From Prasinococcaceae sp. CCMP 1430 (Eukaryota; Prasinodermophyta; Palmophyllophyceae; Prasinococcales; Prasinococcaceae): DNA of 64,000 bases. The notes beneath the pieces were generated by a model. That model saw nothing but the letters and a program-made list of their open reading frames with translations, did not search any database and was not told where the DNA came from. The stretch covers positions 119,259 through 183,258 of the forward strand of contig RQSC01000024.1 in assembly GCA_013416795.1 (NCBI GenBank). The letters run 5' to 3'. This document shows, one piece after another, positions 39,453 to 49,530 of this stretch; positions within the stretch are counted from its first letter, which is position 1, and each line of letters opens with the position of its first letter. The translations under genes were made by a program, and so were the position numbers.

Positions 39453-41756
39453 ATGGCCGACGGCGCCGCCGCGGGCGGCAGCAGCGGCGGCGCCGCCGGC
39501 GGCGCCCCTCGGCCTTCGGTATCTGCATCGACGAAGAGCGCGCGCCATGCGCTGCTTCTGGCCGTTCAGGCGGTGAGCGTCAACGACGCCGAGCTGCGCA
39601 AGGCGCAAGAGGATCGCGACGCGATACGGAAGGGGGTTATTATGGGTTGGAAAGCCTTTTTGTGGCTGCGAGAGCGTTCTCGCTATCGTCGCAGGTATCT
39701 GGGGCCGCGGGAGCAAGACGGCCGCCAGTGCCGCCGAGCCGGTGACGCAGGCAAAAGCAGCGGCTATCGCATCGGCGGCTCTTTGGACGGCTCAGGCAGC
39801 ACCGACGGCCCTCGCGCCACGTCGGCGGAGCGTGCGCGCCGGGCGCTGCTCCTGGTGGCGCAGGTGATGGGCGTCAGCGCTGCCGCCGTGCGCGAGGCGC
39901 GAGCGGAGTGCGAGCTCGCCGCGATGGACGCATGGCGCTTGCCTGCGACCTCGCGCGCAGCCTTAGCTGGCGACATCGACCGCCTCCGGCTGTTGCTTGA
40001 GGCGGGCGCCGACACGGAACAAGCAGACGGCAACGGCTGGACTCCGTTGATCTGGGCAGTGGGCTCTGGCGAAGGTACGGGTTGCCTCCGACTGCTGCTC
40101 GAGGCGGGCGCCGACACGGACAAGACCACGCGTGTACATGGGACTGCGCTCATGGTCGCGGCCGACGGAGGCAACGCAGACTGCGTCAAGACGTTGCTCG
40201 ACGCTGGCGCCGAGGCGGACAAGGCCAGGTCCGACGGGTCGTCTGCGCTGATGATCGCGGCCGACAAAGGCAACGCAGACTGCGTCAAGACTTTGCTCGA
40301 CGCAGGCGCCGATGCGGACAAGATCACGCGTGATGGCTGGACTACGCTGATGTTCGCGGCCAAAAGAGGCTTCAATGACTGCGTCAAGACGCTGCTCGAC
40401 GCAGGCGCCGACGCGAACAAGTCCATCGGCCGCGTCGTCGGATGGACTGCGCTGATGCGCGCGGCCCAAGAGGGCCACACTGACTGCGTCAAGACGCTGC
40501 TCGACGCAGGCGCCAACGCGGACAAGACCAGATACGATGGATGGACTGCACTGATGGCAGCGGCCGAAGGTGGCCGCACTGACTGCGTCAAGACGCTGCT
40601 CGCCGCTGGCGCCGACGTGGACAAGGCCAGCGACGACGGGTCGTCTGCGCTGGTGGTTGCGGCCAAAAGAGGCTGCACTGACTGCGTCAAGACGCTGCTC
40701 GACGCAGGCGCCGACGCGGGCAAGACCAGGACCGATGGCAGGACTGCGCTGATGATCGCGGCCGACAAGGGCTTCACTGACTGCGTCAAGACGCTGCTCG
40801 ACGCAGGCGTCGACACGGATAAGACCAGGTACGATGGATGGACTGCGCTGATGCTCGCGGCCCAAAATGGCAGCGCAGACTGCGTCAAGACGCTGCTCGA
40901 CGCAGGCGCCGATGCGGGCCATGCTAGCGGCCACGACGGATGGACTGCGCTGATGCTCGCGGCCGACAAAGGCTTCACTGACTGCGTCAAGACGTTGCTC
41001 GGGGCGGGCGCCGACGCGGATAAGGCCTGCGACCACGACGGATGGACTGCGCTGATGCTCGCGGCCCACATTGGCAGCGCAGACTGCGTCAAGACGCTGC
41101 TCGACGCAGGCGCCGACACGGAACAGGCCGAGGTGGACGGATGGACTGCGCTGATGTTCGCGGCCCAAAATGGCAGCGCAGACTGCGTCAAGACGCTGCT
41201 CGCTGCTGGCGCCGACGCGAACAAGGCCAGCGACCTCCACGGATGGACTGCGCTGATGCTCGCGGCCGACAAAGGCTTCACTGACTGCGTCAAGACGTTG
41301 CTCGGGGCGGGCGCCGACGCGGAAAAGGTCAGGGATGACGACGGATGGACTGCGCTGATGCTCGCGGCCGAATTTGGCTTCACTGACTGCGTCAAGGCGT
41401 TGCTCGACGCAGGCGCCGATGTGGACAAGGCTGAGGAGGACGGATGGGGGACTGCGCTGATGTTCGCGGCCCAAAATGGCAGCGCAGACTGCGTCAAGGC
41501 GTTGCTCGACGCAGGCGCCGACGCCGACAACACCAGGCCCGATGGATGGACTGCGCTGATGATCGCGGCCCAAAAAGGCAACGCAGACAGCGTCCGAGCG
41601 TTGCTCAGGGCGGGCGTCGACGTCACCATTGCTACGGATGCCGGCCTGACGGCACTCAAGATCGCCGAGACGCCGAGACGCCCCAACGCCGAGGTCGTCG
41701 CCCTGCTGCGCGCCGCGCAGCCGCCGCTGCCGTACGATGATTCCAATGACGAGTGA
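39453..41756 (+). CDS. Ankyrin-repeat protein with about 17 repeats
   Basis: This is a 767-residue protein. After a Gly/Ala-rich start there are two related 27-residue segments (ARHALLLAVQAVSVNDAELR and ARRALLLVAQVMGVSAAAVR), then from about residue 168 an uninterrupted array of ankyrin repeats of 33-35 residues. The consensus is DGWTALMLAA-x-G-x-ADCVKTLLDAGADADK. At DNA level the core TGCGTCAAGACGCTGCTCGA is repeated almost unchanged, indicating recent tandem duplication or gene conversion. Ankyrin arrays bind proteins; no enzymatic domain is present. The protein ends PPLPYDDSNDE, but a GTGAGC just before the stop could be a donor leading to an acidic 3' exon (DSDWDDDIFGGMGMRMEAAT, near 41840-41895). 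The gene is bracketed by 68-bp direct repeats. Confidence 0.85.
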   Translation: MADGAAAGGSSGGAAGGAPRPSVSASTKSARHALLLAVQAVSVNDAELRKAQEDRDAIRKGVIMGWKAFLWLRERSRYRRRYLGPREQDGRQCRRAGDAGKSSGYRIGGSLDGSGSTDGPRATSAERARRALLLVAQVMGVSAAAVREARAECELAAMDAWRLPATSRAALAGDIDRLRLLLEAGADTEQADGNGWTPLIWAVGSGEGTGCLRLLLEAGADTDKTTRVHGTALMVAADGGNADCVKTLLDAGAEADKARSDGSSALMIAADKGNADCVKTLLDAGADADKITRDGWTTLMFAAKRGFNDCVKTLLDAGADANKSIGRVVGWTALMRAAQEGHTDCVKTLLDAGANADKTRYDGWTALMAAAEGGRTDCVKTLLAAGADVDKASDDGSSALVVAAKRGCTDCVKTLLDAGADAGKTRTDGRTALMIAADKGFTDCVKTLLDAGVDTDKTRYDGWTALMLAAQNGSADCVKTLLDAGADAGHASGHDGWTALMLAADKGFTDCVKTLLGAGADADKACDHDGWTALMLAAHIGSADCVKTLLDAGADTEQAEVDGWTALMFAAQNGSADCVKTLLAAGADANKASDLHGWTALMLAADKGFTDCVKTLLGAGADAEKVRDDDGWTALMLAAEFGFTDCVKALLDAGADVDKAEEDGWGTALMFAAQNGSADCVKALLDAGADADNTRPDGWTALMIAAQKGNADSVRALLRAGVDVTIATDAGLTALKIAETPRRPNAEVVALLRAAQPPLPYDDSNDE
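40140..41740 (+). repeat. Tandem DNA repeat of about 99-105 bp (ankyrin units)
   Basis: About fifteen units with the near-invariant core ACTGCGTCAAGACGCTGCTC. Units differ mainly in the loop codons. Period variation (99, 102, 105 bp) reflects single-codon indels, so the frame is kept. Confidence 0.9.
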
Positions 41757-42086
41757 GCGGGAAGAGGAGTGCCGCTCGGAGTACGACTCGGACGACTCGA
41801 AAACCATCCCGACAACGACTTTCCGGAGGAGCAGGACAGCGACTGGGACGACGACATCTTCGGCGGCATGGGCATGCGCATGGAGGCTGCCACGCATGGC
41901 AGGTCCGGGCGAGGCGACGGCGATTATGAGGCGGCCGACATGTGTGCGCTCTTCACCACAGACAGCAGGGGCCCTGCACACCGCGACGCCCTGGCTCGCC
42001 CGCCCGCCCGCGCGCCCACCCACCCACCCGCAGCCTGGCTCGCTCGCCCACCATCCACACTCCCCTCCAGCTCGCTAGAGGGCGTA

Positions 42087-42364
42087 GTAGTGTAGGGTGC
42101 GATTACAGTACGAGAAGACGCAAGCGCAAGGTTGCGTAGCGCGCATGTGTAAGATCTAGGTGCATGTGTGAGAGCGAGCTATCCGCCCGCAGCGCTGCCG
42201 CGAGAGCGGCGCCTGGGGCGATCGTGTGTGTGCACGCCGCACGCGCGGAGCACGCATGCCGACGATGAACTGTGCAGGCCGTCGGCAAGGACCCGAAGGA
42301 CCTTGTCCGTCGGCCAGCGGCTTGGGTTCGTCGCCGTGACCCTGTGGGTGAAGAGGTGCTCGAT
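42087..42364. repeat. 278-bp direct repeat, copy A
   Basis: From GTAGTGTAGGGTGCGATTAC to the AGAGGTG-CTCGAT end, it matches copy B with long identical stretches, including 66 bp through GACGATGAACTGTGCAGGCC. Offset is 782 bp. Confidence 0.9.
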
Positions 42365-42416
42365 GGCACGTAGAGCTCGATGAACGACTCGAACAATAGC
42401 GCTTGCTCGGCGATGA

Positions 42417-42484
42417 CCTCCGCGGTCTCGCGCTGGTCCACGCCGTGGACGGAGGCGATGGCTGCGTCGCTCATCCGCTGGCCC
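42417..42484. repeat. 68-bp direct repeat, right copy
   Basis: The partner of 39063-39130. The minus strand encodes GQRMSDAAIASVHGVDQRET in an open frame that continues EVIAEQALLFESFIELYVPS. Confidence 0.8.
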
Positions 42485-42868
42485 ATGGCAATGGAGCGAA
42501 GAGGGTGCGATTACAGTGAAGGACCCTTTGCAGCAGAAGGAAGACGCAAGCGCAAGGTTGCGTAGCGCGCTGGACCAAGCATGGTGGACCGCAAGCATGA
42601 TCCTTCGCGTCCTCGCCGAAGGCCTGCCTAGCGCCTCGGCGACATGCTTGCTTGGCGCTCTTACACACGACCGTCCCAGCCGCCCCCCAGAGGGCAGCGT
42701 TGCGGGTGGGCTAAGAGGTTTTCCGAACGGCTTAAATTCCGGCGGCGCCTTCCTAATCTTCCCCGCAACTGCCACCTTGGCGCTTGCATCTTCGTGCAAG
42801 GTGAGATAGACCCTAGACCCTATGCTCGGTTTGCAGGCGGGCGCGTCACTTCGGGCGCACGCGTCCTT

Positions 42869-43146
42869 GTAGTGTAGGGTGCGATTACAGTACGAGAGGA
42901 CGCAAGCGCAAGGTTGCGTAGCGCGCGTGTGTAAGATCTAGGTGCATGTGTGAGAGCGAGCTATCCACCCGTAGCGCGGCTGCGAGAGCTGCGCCTTGGG
43001 CGGTCGTGTGTGTGCACGCCGCACGCGCGGAGCACGCATGCCGACGATGAACTGTGCAGGCCGTCGGCAAGGACCCGAAGGACCTTGTCCGTCGGCCAGC
43101 GGCTTGGGTCTGTGGTCGTGACCCGGTTGAGGAAGAGGTGATCGAT
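42869..43146. repeat. 278-bp direct repeat, copy B
   Basis: A second copy of the unit at 42087-42364. Its right end runs into the retroelement-like minus-strand frame. Confidence 0.9.
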
Positions 43147-43398
43147 GTCGCCTATGGAGGAGCTGTGCGCACGGCCCAGGGTGTCGAACGCCAGCGTGTG
43201 GAACTGGATCCTGTGGTGCGAGCAGATCTGCGCGTAGCGCTGGCGGTGAACCTTGTAGAGGTGCTGCAGGCCCGCCGCCGTGGACGGGTTCGCGCCTGCC
43301 CTGTTGATCTGGGCTGCCGGATCCGTGAAGGCGACGTCGAGGCAGTGTCTGTCGCCTGTGTTGGTGTCCTTGAGATCACTTGACTTCACGCGATGCAC
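42961..43398 (-). pseudogene. Probable retroelement polyprotein C-terminal remnant
   Basis: An open minus-strand frame of about 145 residues reads LDVAFTDPAAQINRAGANPS, then LYKVHRQRYAQICSHHRIQF and HTLAFDTLGRAHSSSIGDID. A DV-x-DP block, a basic helix ending in RY, then a short F-x-LAF-x-T-x-G block resembles the extreme C-terminus of reverse-transcriptase polyproteins common in algal and oomycete genomes. There is no credible start and no RT core. A shorter related piece (HLFTHRVTATNPSRWPTDKV) is in copy A. The assignment rests on pattern memory only. Confidence 0.4.
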
Positions 43399-46300
43399 CG
43401 CACGCTTGCGCCTGTAGGCGGGCGCATCGGAAGCCGGAAGGCGCTGAACTGTGGCGCGGCCGCGAGGTACACGGCATTCTCCTCAAAGTCGAAAGCGTTC
43501 TCTCGCGCGTAAAGATAGTAGGCGTCGGTGCAGCCCTGGGGGTCGCCGACGGCGCACATGAAAGGAACACGCTCGAGGCTGCAGCGGCCATCCCCCGTAG
43601 CCAGCTCATAGTCGCAGCGCAGAGTCGCGTTGCACAGCTCTTCCCTCAGTCCAGGTGCGGGCACAGTCGTTGCGTACCTCGGTTTCGAAGCGGCAACGCA
43701 GAACGCGCTCGACGCGCTGGCTACCTCGCGCTGCAGCAAGGGCGCAGACAAGGGCAGAGGGGCAAAACCGGCTACGCCGGGATCACGACGCGCAAAGAAG
43801 TATGCCGCGTCCAGCAGGGAGCCGGTGCCGTCAAGACCCAGGCTAAGGTGAGCGAGATCAGCGTTGAAGTCTACCCAGACGTTGGTCCGAAGTGCCACAC
43901 CGCTCATCGAGGATCGCCCCAGCTGGAAATCCCTCAAGCTGCTATGATGGGCCACCACGAGTGGGCGCTGGCCCGCGGCGGGCACACGCGTTGCGCCGGA
44001 ATAGAGCTCGACAAACGCTGACCCGTCGCATGTCTGCTCAGCGCCGATGATGTTTTGACTCGGAGCGCCGCGCCGCTCTCGCGGGCAAAGGCGCGCGGTG
44101 CGGTTTCCCAGGACGCGTAGCGACGGCAGTCCAAACTGTTGCAGCTTGGCGTTGTTCTCGATGAGCATGCCGCCTCCCTCTCGTGCGGCCACGACGCGCA
44201 GTCGCGGGGCCAGCAGGCGGCGTAGCGAGGGATTGCCGAAACAAATCAGATCCTCGCCGATGCTGACCAGCGTCGGCAAGCTGAGCATTGGCAGCGAGTG
44301 GAGCAGATATGCCTCGAAGTCCTCCTCAACACGTGTGAGAGCGGACAAGTCGACAACGTGCAAACTCCAGCAGTCGTACAACTCAACGTCCTCGCCCACC
44401 GCCGACAGGCTGCCGAGGGCGAGTGACATCAGTGCAGCACAGGCATGAACCTTCGCATCCTCCTCGACTGCGACTAGTTTCGGCAGCTCAAGCGACGGCA
44501 GCGAGGCCAGAAAGAAAAGCTCTAGGTCCTCGTGGACGCGCTCCAGCCGCGGAGCAGCGACGCGCTGCAGCGCAGAACTCGACGCGATCGCGAGGTCTCC
44601 GGCGAAGACGTGCCGCAGTGACGGCATGTTGATGGCGACATTTTGATCATTGCCGGCGATGAAGATCTCCGGTGCGCGAGAGAGGGCGAGCAAGTCCACA
44701 GTCAGCAACCCTCGATTGTACGCGATGATGACAGTGCCCACAGAGCTCTTGCCCTTGCCCAGCTGCGAAAGGACGAGGCTCATCCCACCCAGGTTGAAGG
44801 CGATGCGCACGCCAATGGGCGCCTTTTGGAACGCTGGTAGCTCGACAAAAAAGTCGGCGCCAATGCCACCATTGTACGCCAAGTCCAGCTCACCCTTCTC
44901 GACTGCACGCAGCTGCGGCGCTCTCAGGACACGAAGCCGCGCGTTGCCCTCGACTAAGAGGGATTGCTCGATGCTGCGGAGACCGCTCAAATCGATCCTC
45001 TCGGCGTTGCTATGGATGATGCTGAGGCATCCATCGATGCGGCTCAGCGTTGCACCCGCCACCACGCACTTTATCACACCGACGCCCACGCCACGTGTAT
45101 CGCCAGGCGAAAGCGTGACACTCCCCGCGGCGGTTGCCGCCCCGCCGAGCATGAGGCTGAGGTCAAGGCAACCATGTGCGTCAATCCAAGCTTCGTACTG
45201 ACCCGCACGAGGGGCCTCAGGCGCGCACGCCCCAACGCCTGCGCAAAAAGCGCGCAGCCAGGAATCGCTGCCGCCCTCGTCGGCGTCGGCGTCTGGCCCA
45301 TCCACGCCATCGCCGGAATCAATGACAGAATCTGCGTTGTTGCCCGCGCTGCCGCCAGAACACAGAGCGAGACGCAGCAGAGCTTGTGCCTGCGTCGCGC
45401 CGAGGTCTCCGCCGAGGCCGCACTGCGCGCAGAACCAGCTGTCTTGCGGGCAGTCACCCGGATGCACGTCGGGCGACGTAGGGCAAATATCAGCATCGTT
45501 GCCGGCGTTGAGGTTGAAGCGGGCGGGTTCAGGCGTACCCGCATTGAGCACGATCGAAACCAGCTCAGGATTGTCCACTACCGCGAATACCGGGGCGGCG
45601 CGCGTCCGGCGGAAGGCCAGCTCGCGCAAGGCTGGAAACGCAAGCGATTGCAGCGCGGCGTTTTCGAGAATGAGCGTGGCGCCAACTCCGAGGCGGCGCA
45701 AGGCAGGCAGCGTCAGTGTTGGCAGCTTATCGTTGAAGGCGAACACAAAGATACCGTCGAGGACGTCGTCCCGGCCACGTGGCTCCAAACCGGCCCCGAG
45801 GATGGACACGACGCGAGCGAGGTCAACGGACATCAGCACGCGATTGTTGTAGACCGATACGCTCCCCTGGACCTCTTGTAGCGCCGGTAGCTCGATTGCC
45901 TCGAGCGAAGCGCAGCTAGCTACAAGCAGGTCGCCGCCCAGAAGTCGCAGCGCTGGCAGGCGCAGCGTGCTAAGAGTGCGCGAGGCCACGACCTCCAAAT
46001 CCTCTCCGATCGTACACAGCACGGGGGCGTCAAATGCCAAAAGCCTGTCCTCGTTCTCAATCTGGACGTCCTCGCCGACCGACTGGAGTCTGGGCAGATG
46101 CACAGAGCGCAAGCGTGGGTTGAAGCGTAGCTCAAGATCCTCGGTGACGCTCATCAGTCTCGGGAGTGAAAGCGCCGGGAGCGAGAGGCACTGCACAACC
46201 TCGCAGTCTTCTCCGACGCGTTCCAGCCGTGGCAGCTCAAGAGTGGTCAGCTCAGGTAGACCATCGATGACCAGATCTTCGCCGACAAGCCGCAGCAATG

Positions 46301-46934
46301 GCGCGTCGATGATCGCGACTCTGCGGCAGTTGCGCACCAGGAAGTCATAGCGGGTCTCCCGCAGCTGCGGAAGGACAAGCGCCGACAGTTGTTTGAGGAG
46401 GTTGAGGTCCAAATGCAGTCCGATTGTCCTCAGCGCAGTGAGCTCTATCGTCTCTAGCGCTCCGCACGAGTCCACAGCCAGTGTTCGCGAAACGGCCAGC
46501 AGGCGTGGAAACGCGACATCAGCCAGCCACGGCAAAAGTCGTAGCAGCAAATTCTCGTCGACCGAGCGCAACTCAGGCACGGCGATGCGCTCCAGGCCAG
46601 GCAAGTTTGCAAACGCCATATCGCCTGCGACGGTCTCAAGATGAGGCGCCTGGACGCCGACGAGCGCTGCCGAAGCGTCCAGCACGAAAAATGCACCACC
46701 GACGTGCCGAAGCGAAGGGAACGCCAGCTCGACGCGCGCAGCATCTGTCTCCAAAATCGGCCTCGTGTCACTGTCAACGAAGACTCGGACGGTCCCAGCC
46801 TTGCCCGATGTGACAGACACATTGCTCACGGTTGTCGCAGTCGGCACCTCGATCAGCGTCGTCGCGGTAGAGACCGCCGACCCGACGAGCGCGAGCGCCA
46901 CCGTGGCAAGCGCAGTCGCGAGGCGCAGGCGCAT
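43386..46934 (-). CDS. Large secreted receptor-L-domain-like leucine-rich protein
   Basis: This is a 1182-residue, intronless protein. It begins with a clear signal peptide (MRLRLATALATVALALVGSAVS). Two long blocks follow, built from repeats of the type LP-x-L-x2-VGEDL-x-I-x5-L-x2-L-x-LP-x-L, as in receptor L domains and fungal Ecm33/Sps2 cell-wall proteins; these form right-handed beta-helices. The blocks are split by a Cys-rich, acidic linker (CPQDSWFCAQCGLGG, then SVIDSGDGVDGPDADADEGG). A C-terminal region with paired cysteines (AFCVAASKP, LCNATLRCDYELATGDGRCS) follows. No transmembrane tail is evident, so a secreted or wall-associated role is likely. The function is not known. The upstream start MAGLL at 47159 is rejected because the signal peptide sits at 46934. 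Confidence 0.75.
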   Translation of the reverse strand: MRLRLATALATVALALVGSAVSTATTLIEVPTATTVSNVSVTSGKAGTVRVFVDSDTRPILETDAARVELAFPSLRHVGGAFFVLDASAALVGVQAPHLETVAGDMAFANLPGLERIAVPELRSVDENLLLRLLPWLADVAFPRLLAVSRTLAVDSCGALETIELTALRTIGLHLDLNLLKQLSALVLPQLRETRYDFLVRNCRRVAIIDAPLLRLVGEDLVIDGLPELTTLELPRLERVGEDCEVVQCLSLPALSLPRLMSVTEDLELRFNPRLRSVHLPRLQSVGEDVQIENEDRLLAFDAPVLCTIGEDLEVVASRTLSTLRLPALRLLGGDLLVASCASLEAIELPALQEVQGSVSVYNNRVLMSVDLARVVSILGAGLEPRGRDDVLDGIFVFAFNDKLPTLTLPALRRLGVGATLILENAALQSLAFPALRELAFRRTRAAPVFAVVDNPELVSIVLNAGTPEPARFNLNAGNDADICPTSPDVHPGDCPQDSWFCAQCGLGGDLGATQAQALLRLALCSGGSAGNNADSVIDSGDGVDGPDADADEGGSDSWLRAFCAGVGACAPEAPRAGQYEAWIDAHGCLDLSLMLGGAATAAGSVTLSPGDTRGVGVGVIKCVVAGATLSRIDGCLSIIHSNAERIDLSGLRSIEQSLLVEGNARLRVLRAPQLRAVEKGELDLAYNGGIGADFFVELPAFQKAPIGVRIAFNLGGMSLVLSQLGKGKSSVGTVIIAYNRGLLTVDLLALSRAPEIFIAGNDQNVAINMPSLRHVFAGDLAIASSSALQRVAAPRLERVHEDLELFFLASLPSLELPKLVAVEEDAKVHACAALMSLALGSLSAVGEDVELYDCWSLHVVDLSALTRVEEDFEAYLLHSLPMLSLPTLVSIGEDLICFGNPSLRRLLAPRLRVVAAREGGGMLIENNAKLQQFGLPSLRVLGNRTARLCPRERRGAPSQNIIGAEQTCDGSAFVELYSGATRVPAAGQRPLVVAHHSSLRDFQLGRSSMSGVALRTNVWVDFNADLAHLSLGLDGTGSLLDAAYFFARRDPGVAGFAPLPLSAPLLQREVASASSAFCVAASKPRYATTVPAPGLREELCNATLRCDYELATGDGRCSLERVPFMCAVGDPQGCTDAYYLYARENAFDFEENAVYLAAAPQFSAFRLPMRPPTGASVRCIA

Positions 46935-48179
46935 TTTTGAGTGTTGCTGACCTGACTGTATGACTGCCAGCTTGACCATATGACTCCCAACAGACTTGGC
47001 TCGCTCCGAGAGAGAGCACCAGGACGCGCAGGCACACGAGTTCGGAGAGCCTGTGCGTGCGGGCGCCGAGGTCGGCCTCGTCGATACAGCGCCAGGCAGG
47101 ATCGCTGAAACCCTCGCCGAGCTACTCGCAAACACGGCCAAACAGAGCAACCCGGCCACCCCGCGCGGGCCCAGAGAACGCCCCGCCGCGGCCTGGCGTG
47201 CAGCGACAGCGCTGGCGCTGGTAACACGCTCTCCTGCCCGCCTGTCCGCGCGCGTCGCGCGCGGCGCGCAGGCCCGCGTACGCGCGACACCTACAAGGCC
47301 TCGTGCGCGCCGCGGCGCTCATGCAAGCGCGCGCGCGCCAGTGCGCCGCGCGGCGGTGCACCGCTCGCGCGCGCTCGCGATCCGTCGCCCGTTTTCTTTT
47401 CGCGCGCGGTGTGGCGCAGCCAGCGAGCGCGCCCCGGCACGCGTTGCATTCGTCGCATATCAAATCGAGAGAATCTCCGACCCTTCCATTGCATACGTCA
47501 AATCGAACGCTGAATTGCCGACGTGGCGACAACGAGACTACGCACATCAAACGTAATTGAATCGAACCCGGCGACTTCTGTCCTCTTGTTTTGATGGCTG
47601 GAATCGGGGGGGCGGCCACCGGCAGGGCAGCGTCGCAGCGTGCGCCCTGCAAGCCCGACGAATGTGGCGCGGGCGCGGCTGCGCTGGCGCTGCGCGGGCG
47701 GCGCATCGCGGACGTCGCAGCGCGGGGACACTGAGCGCGCACGCCAGCCACATCGCGCGCGTCGGCCAAGCTCCAACCCGCAGAGCATCCCGTTCGTCCA
47801 GGTCTCGGCCTGCAAGCGCACCCGCAGAGCGGCCGCCGCCTGCGTGAGGCGTCCTGCCGCGTCGGTGGCGCGTCGGTGTCGCATCGGCGTGCGCGCCACG
47901 CAGCGAGGCGTGCGCGCCACTAAGCGCGCCACTAAGCGCGCCACTCAGCGGGGCGTTAAGCGCACGGGCGTGAACCTCCCTTGTCAACGCGATCGCGATC
48001 GTGGCAGTGCACGGAGAGGGGCCTGTGGCGACCGCGCGTGCCGACTGCAGCGCGGCGCGGCGCCGCGCGTCCAGACGCTGCGCCACTCACTGCACCCAGC
48101 TAGACGCAGACAACCAGCTCTTCCTCCAAGGACCGTACGCCTCCCCCCTCCATACACACACGCTCGTCCGTATCCCACC
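46935..48179. promoter_or_regulatory. Divergent intergenic region L-domain gene / DCPS
   Basis: This 1.24-kb space is GC-rich with GCGC tracts (47325-47375). It carries several (A)TCAAA(T/C) words (47458-47556), TTTTGATGGC at 47589-47598, and a 12-bp tandem repeat GCGCGCCACTAA (three copies, 47912-47947). Several open frames overlap here, but none has convincing protein features. Confidence 0.4.
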
Positions 48180-49285
48180 ATGGGCGGGGGCGATGCATCG
48201 ACAGTGCCGGGCATCGCGTTCGCCACACACCTGGGCGAGTTCGAGGTGCGCGAGTGCACCTTTCACCCCTTCCCTGCGTCCAAAACCCGCCTTCGCGCTG
48301 CGTGGGGCGCCCGCGCGGCGAGCTGACGGCGCGCTCCTGTGCCCGGCCGACGCCCCCCCCCCGGGCCGCGGCACGTCGCGCGTCTGCGGTGCAGCTGGAC
48401 CGCGTGATCTCGTCAGCGCCTGCCGAGAAGAGGCTCTACTGCCTCGGACACGTTGGGGGGGAGCGCGCGGTGCTCAAGCTTGAGCGCGGGGGGCTCCCAG
48501 CCGGCGCGGACGAGCTGCGGTCCACGCTTCTGTGCTCGGCGTCAACTCTGTCTCGCACGTTCGAAAACGACGTGTACTCGAAGTATGCTGCCAGCCCGGC
48601 GGCCGAGAGCGGCGCGCTGACCGTCGACCTGATCTGTCCCGCGAGCGACAAGCACGTCAGCAAGTACACGCATCACCCGATGGTGATGGTCGAGGAGACG
48701 CCCGAAGGGTACGCGAGTGTCACCCAGCCCTTCATCAATTCCATCCCATCCAGCCGCATCAAGTGGGTGTACAACATCCTCGACAAGAGCGCCGAGGCTG
48801 AGCGCATGGTCTTCGAGGACCCTGACGAGTCCACGGGCTTCGTGCTGCAGCCGGACCTCAAGTGGGACGGCTCCGCGGGCGCGCTCTACTGCCTGGCCAT
48901 CGCGCACCGCAAGGACGTACGCTCGCTGCGCGACCTGCGCGCCGAGCACCTGCCCATGCTGCGCAACCTGCTCAACGGCGGCACGCGCGCAATCGAGGCA
49001 AAGTACAGTGTGCCTCGTCACAAGCTGCGTGTGTTCGTGCACTACCAGCCGAGCTACTACCACTTTCACGTGCACTACGTGCACGTCGAGGCGACCGCGG
49101 GCGGGCAGGCGGTCGGCAAGGCGCACCTGCTCGCGGACGTCATCGGCAACATTGAGCTCGTGCCGAACTACTATGAGCGCGCCACGCTGTCGTATACGCT
49201 CTCCGAGGGCGATCCGCTCTACGAGGCGTGGATGAAAGCGGCCGAGGACGGGGTACAGGAGGCAAAGAGGCTGCGCGCCGAGTGA
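48180..49285 (+). CDS. DCPS: Scavenger mRNA-decapping enzyme DcpS
   Basis: Exons 48180-48245 and 48395-49285 join in phase 0 (GEFE|LDRVISS) over a GTGCGCGA...GCAG intron of 149 bp, giving 318 residues. The central part IKWVYNILDKSAEAERMVFEDPDESTGFVLQPDLKWD and the HIT motif SYYHFHVHYVHV (about residue 240) are hallmarks of the m7GpppX diphosphatase. The protein hydrolyses the cap left after 3'-5' mRNA decay, preventing build-up of free cap analogues. The N-terminal domain, which swaps in the dimer, is shorter than in the human protein. Confidence 0.93.
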
Positions 49286-49530
49286 ACTGTCGCCTGCCGG
49301 CTCCTGACATAAGTCACCACCCTTTGCAGCTGCTGCCTGGAGAGCTCCTTAATAGGCGCCCTTCCTGCCTGTGCGGCCTCGCCCGTGCGCCTCTTGGGCT
49401 GTCAAGCTGCGGCAGGACCTATGCGGACAGTGGGTGCATGCGATGACAACAAATGCAATGTACCTGCTCATGCCTGCTTCCGCGTCGCGTGCAGCGCGCC
49501 GTCGCTCCCCTCGATGCGAGGCAGCGCTCC

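Larger units (their letters stand above)
41757..43385. other. Repeat-rich region with decayed coding fragments
   Basis: A 1.6-kb region without an intact gene. It contains two 278-bp direct copies (42087-42364, 42869-43146), a shorter related copy (42503-42570) and the right 68-bp repeat (42417-42484). It also holds a minus-strand frame at 42961-43398 that looks like the C-terminal part of a retroelement polyprotein. A possible acidic 3' exon of the ankyrin gene is at 41840-41895. A CCCACC-rich tract is at 42000-42060. Confidence 0.5.

Noticed and set aside
40140-41740. Regular repeats resembling a CRISPR array
   Set aside because: The units are coding, about 100 bp, and contiguous in frame as ankyrin repeats in a eukaryotic genome.
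39764-42023. Two long minus-strand frames with ASAPASSNVLTQS and VEQRLDAVCAAILGREHQRS repeats
   Set aside because: They mirror the ankyrin array on the plus strand; the repeats arise from the tandem DNA units. The plus frame gives a perfect ankyrin consensus.
47540-47600. Sequence AATCGAACCCGGCGAC resembling a tRNA T-arm on the minus strand
   Set aside because: The flanking bases do not form a 5-bp T-stem or an acceptor stem, and no D or anticodon arm fits.
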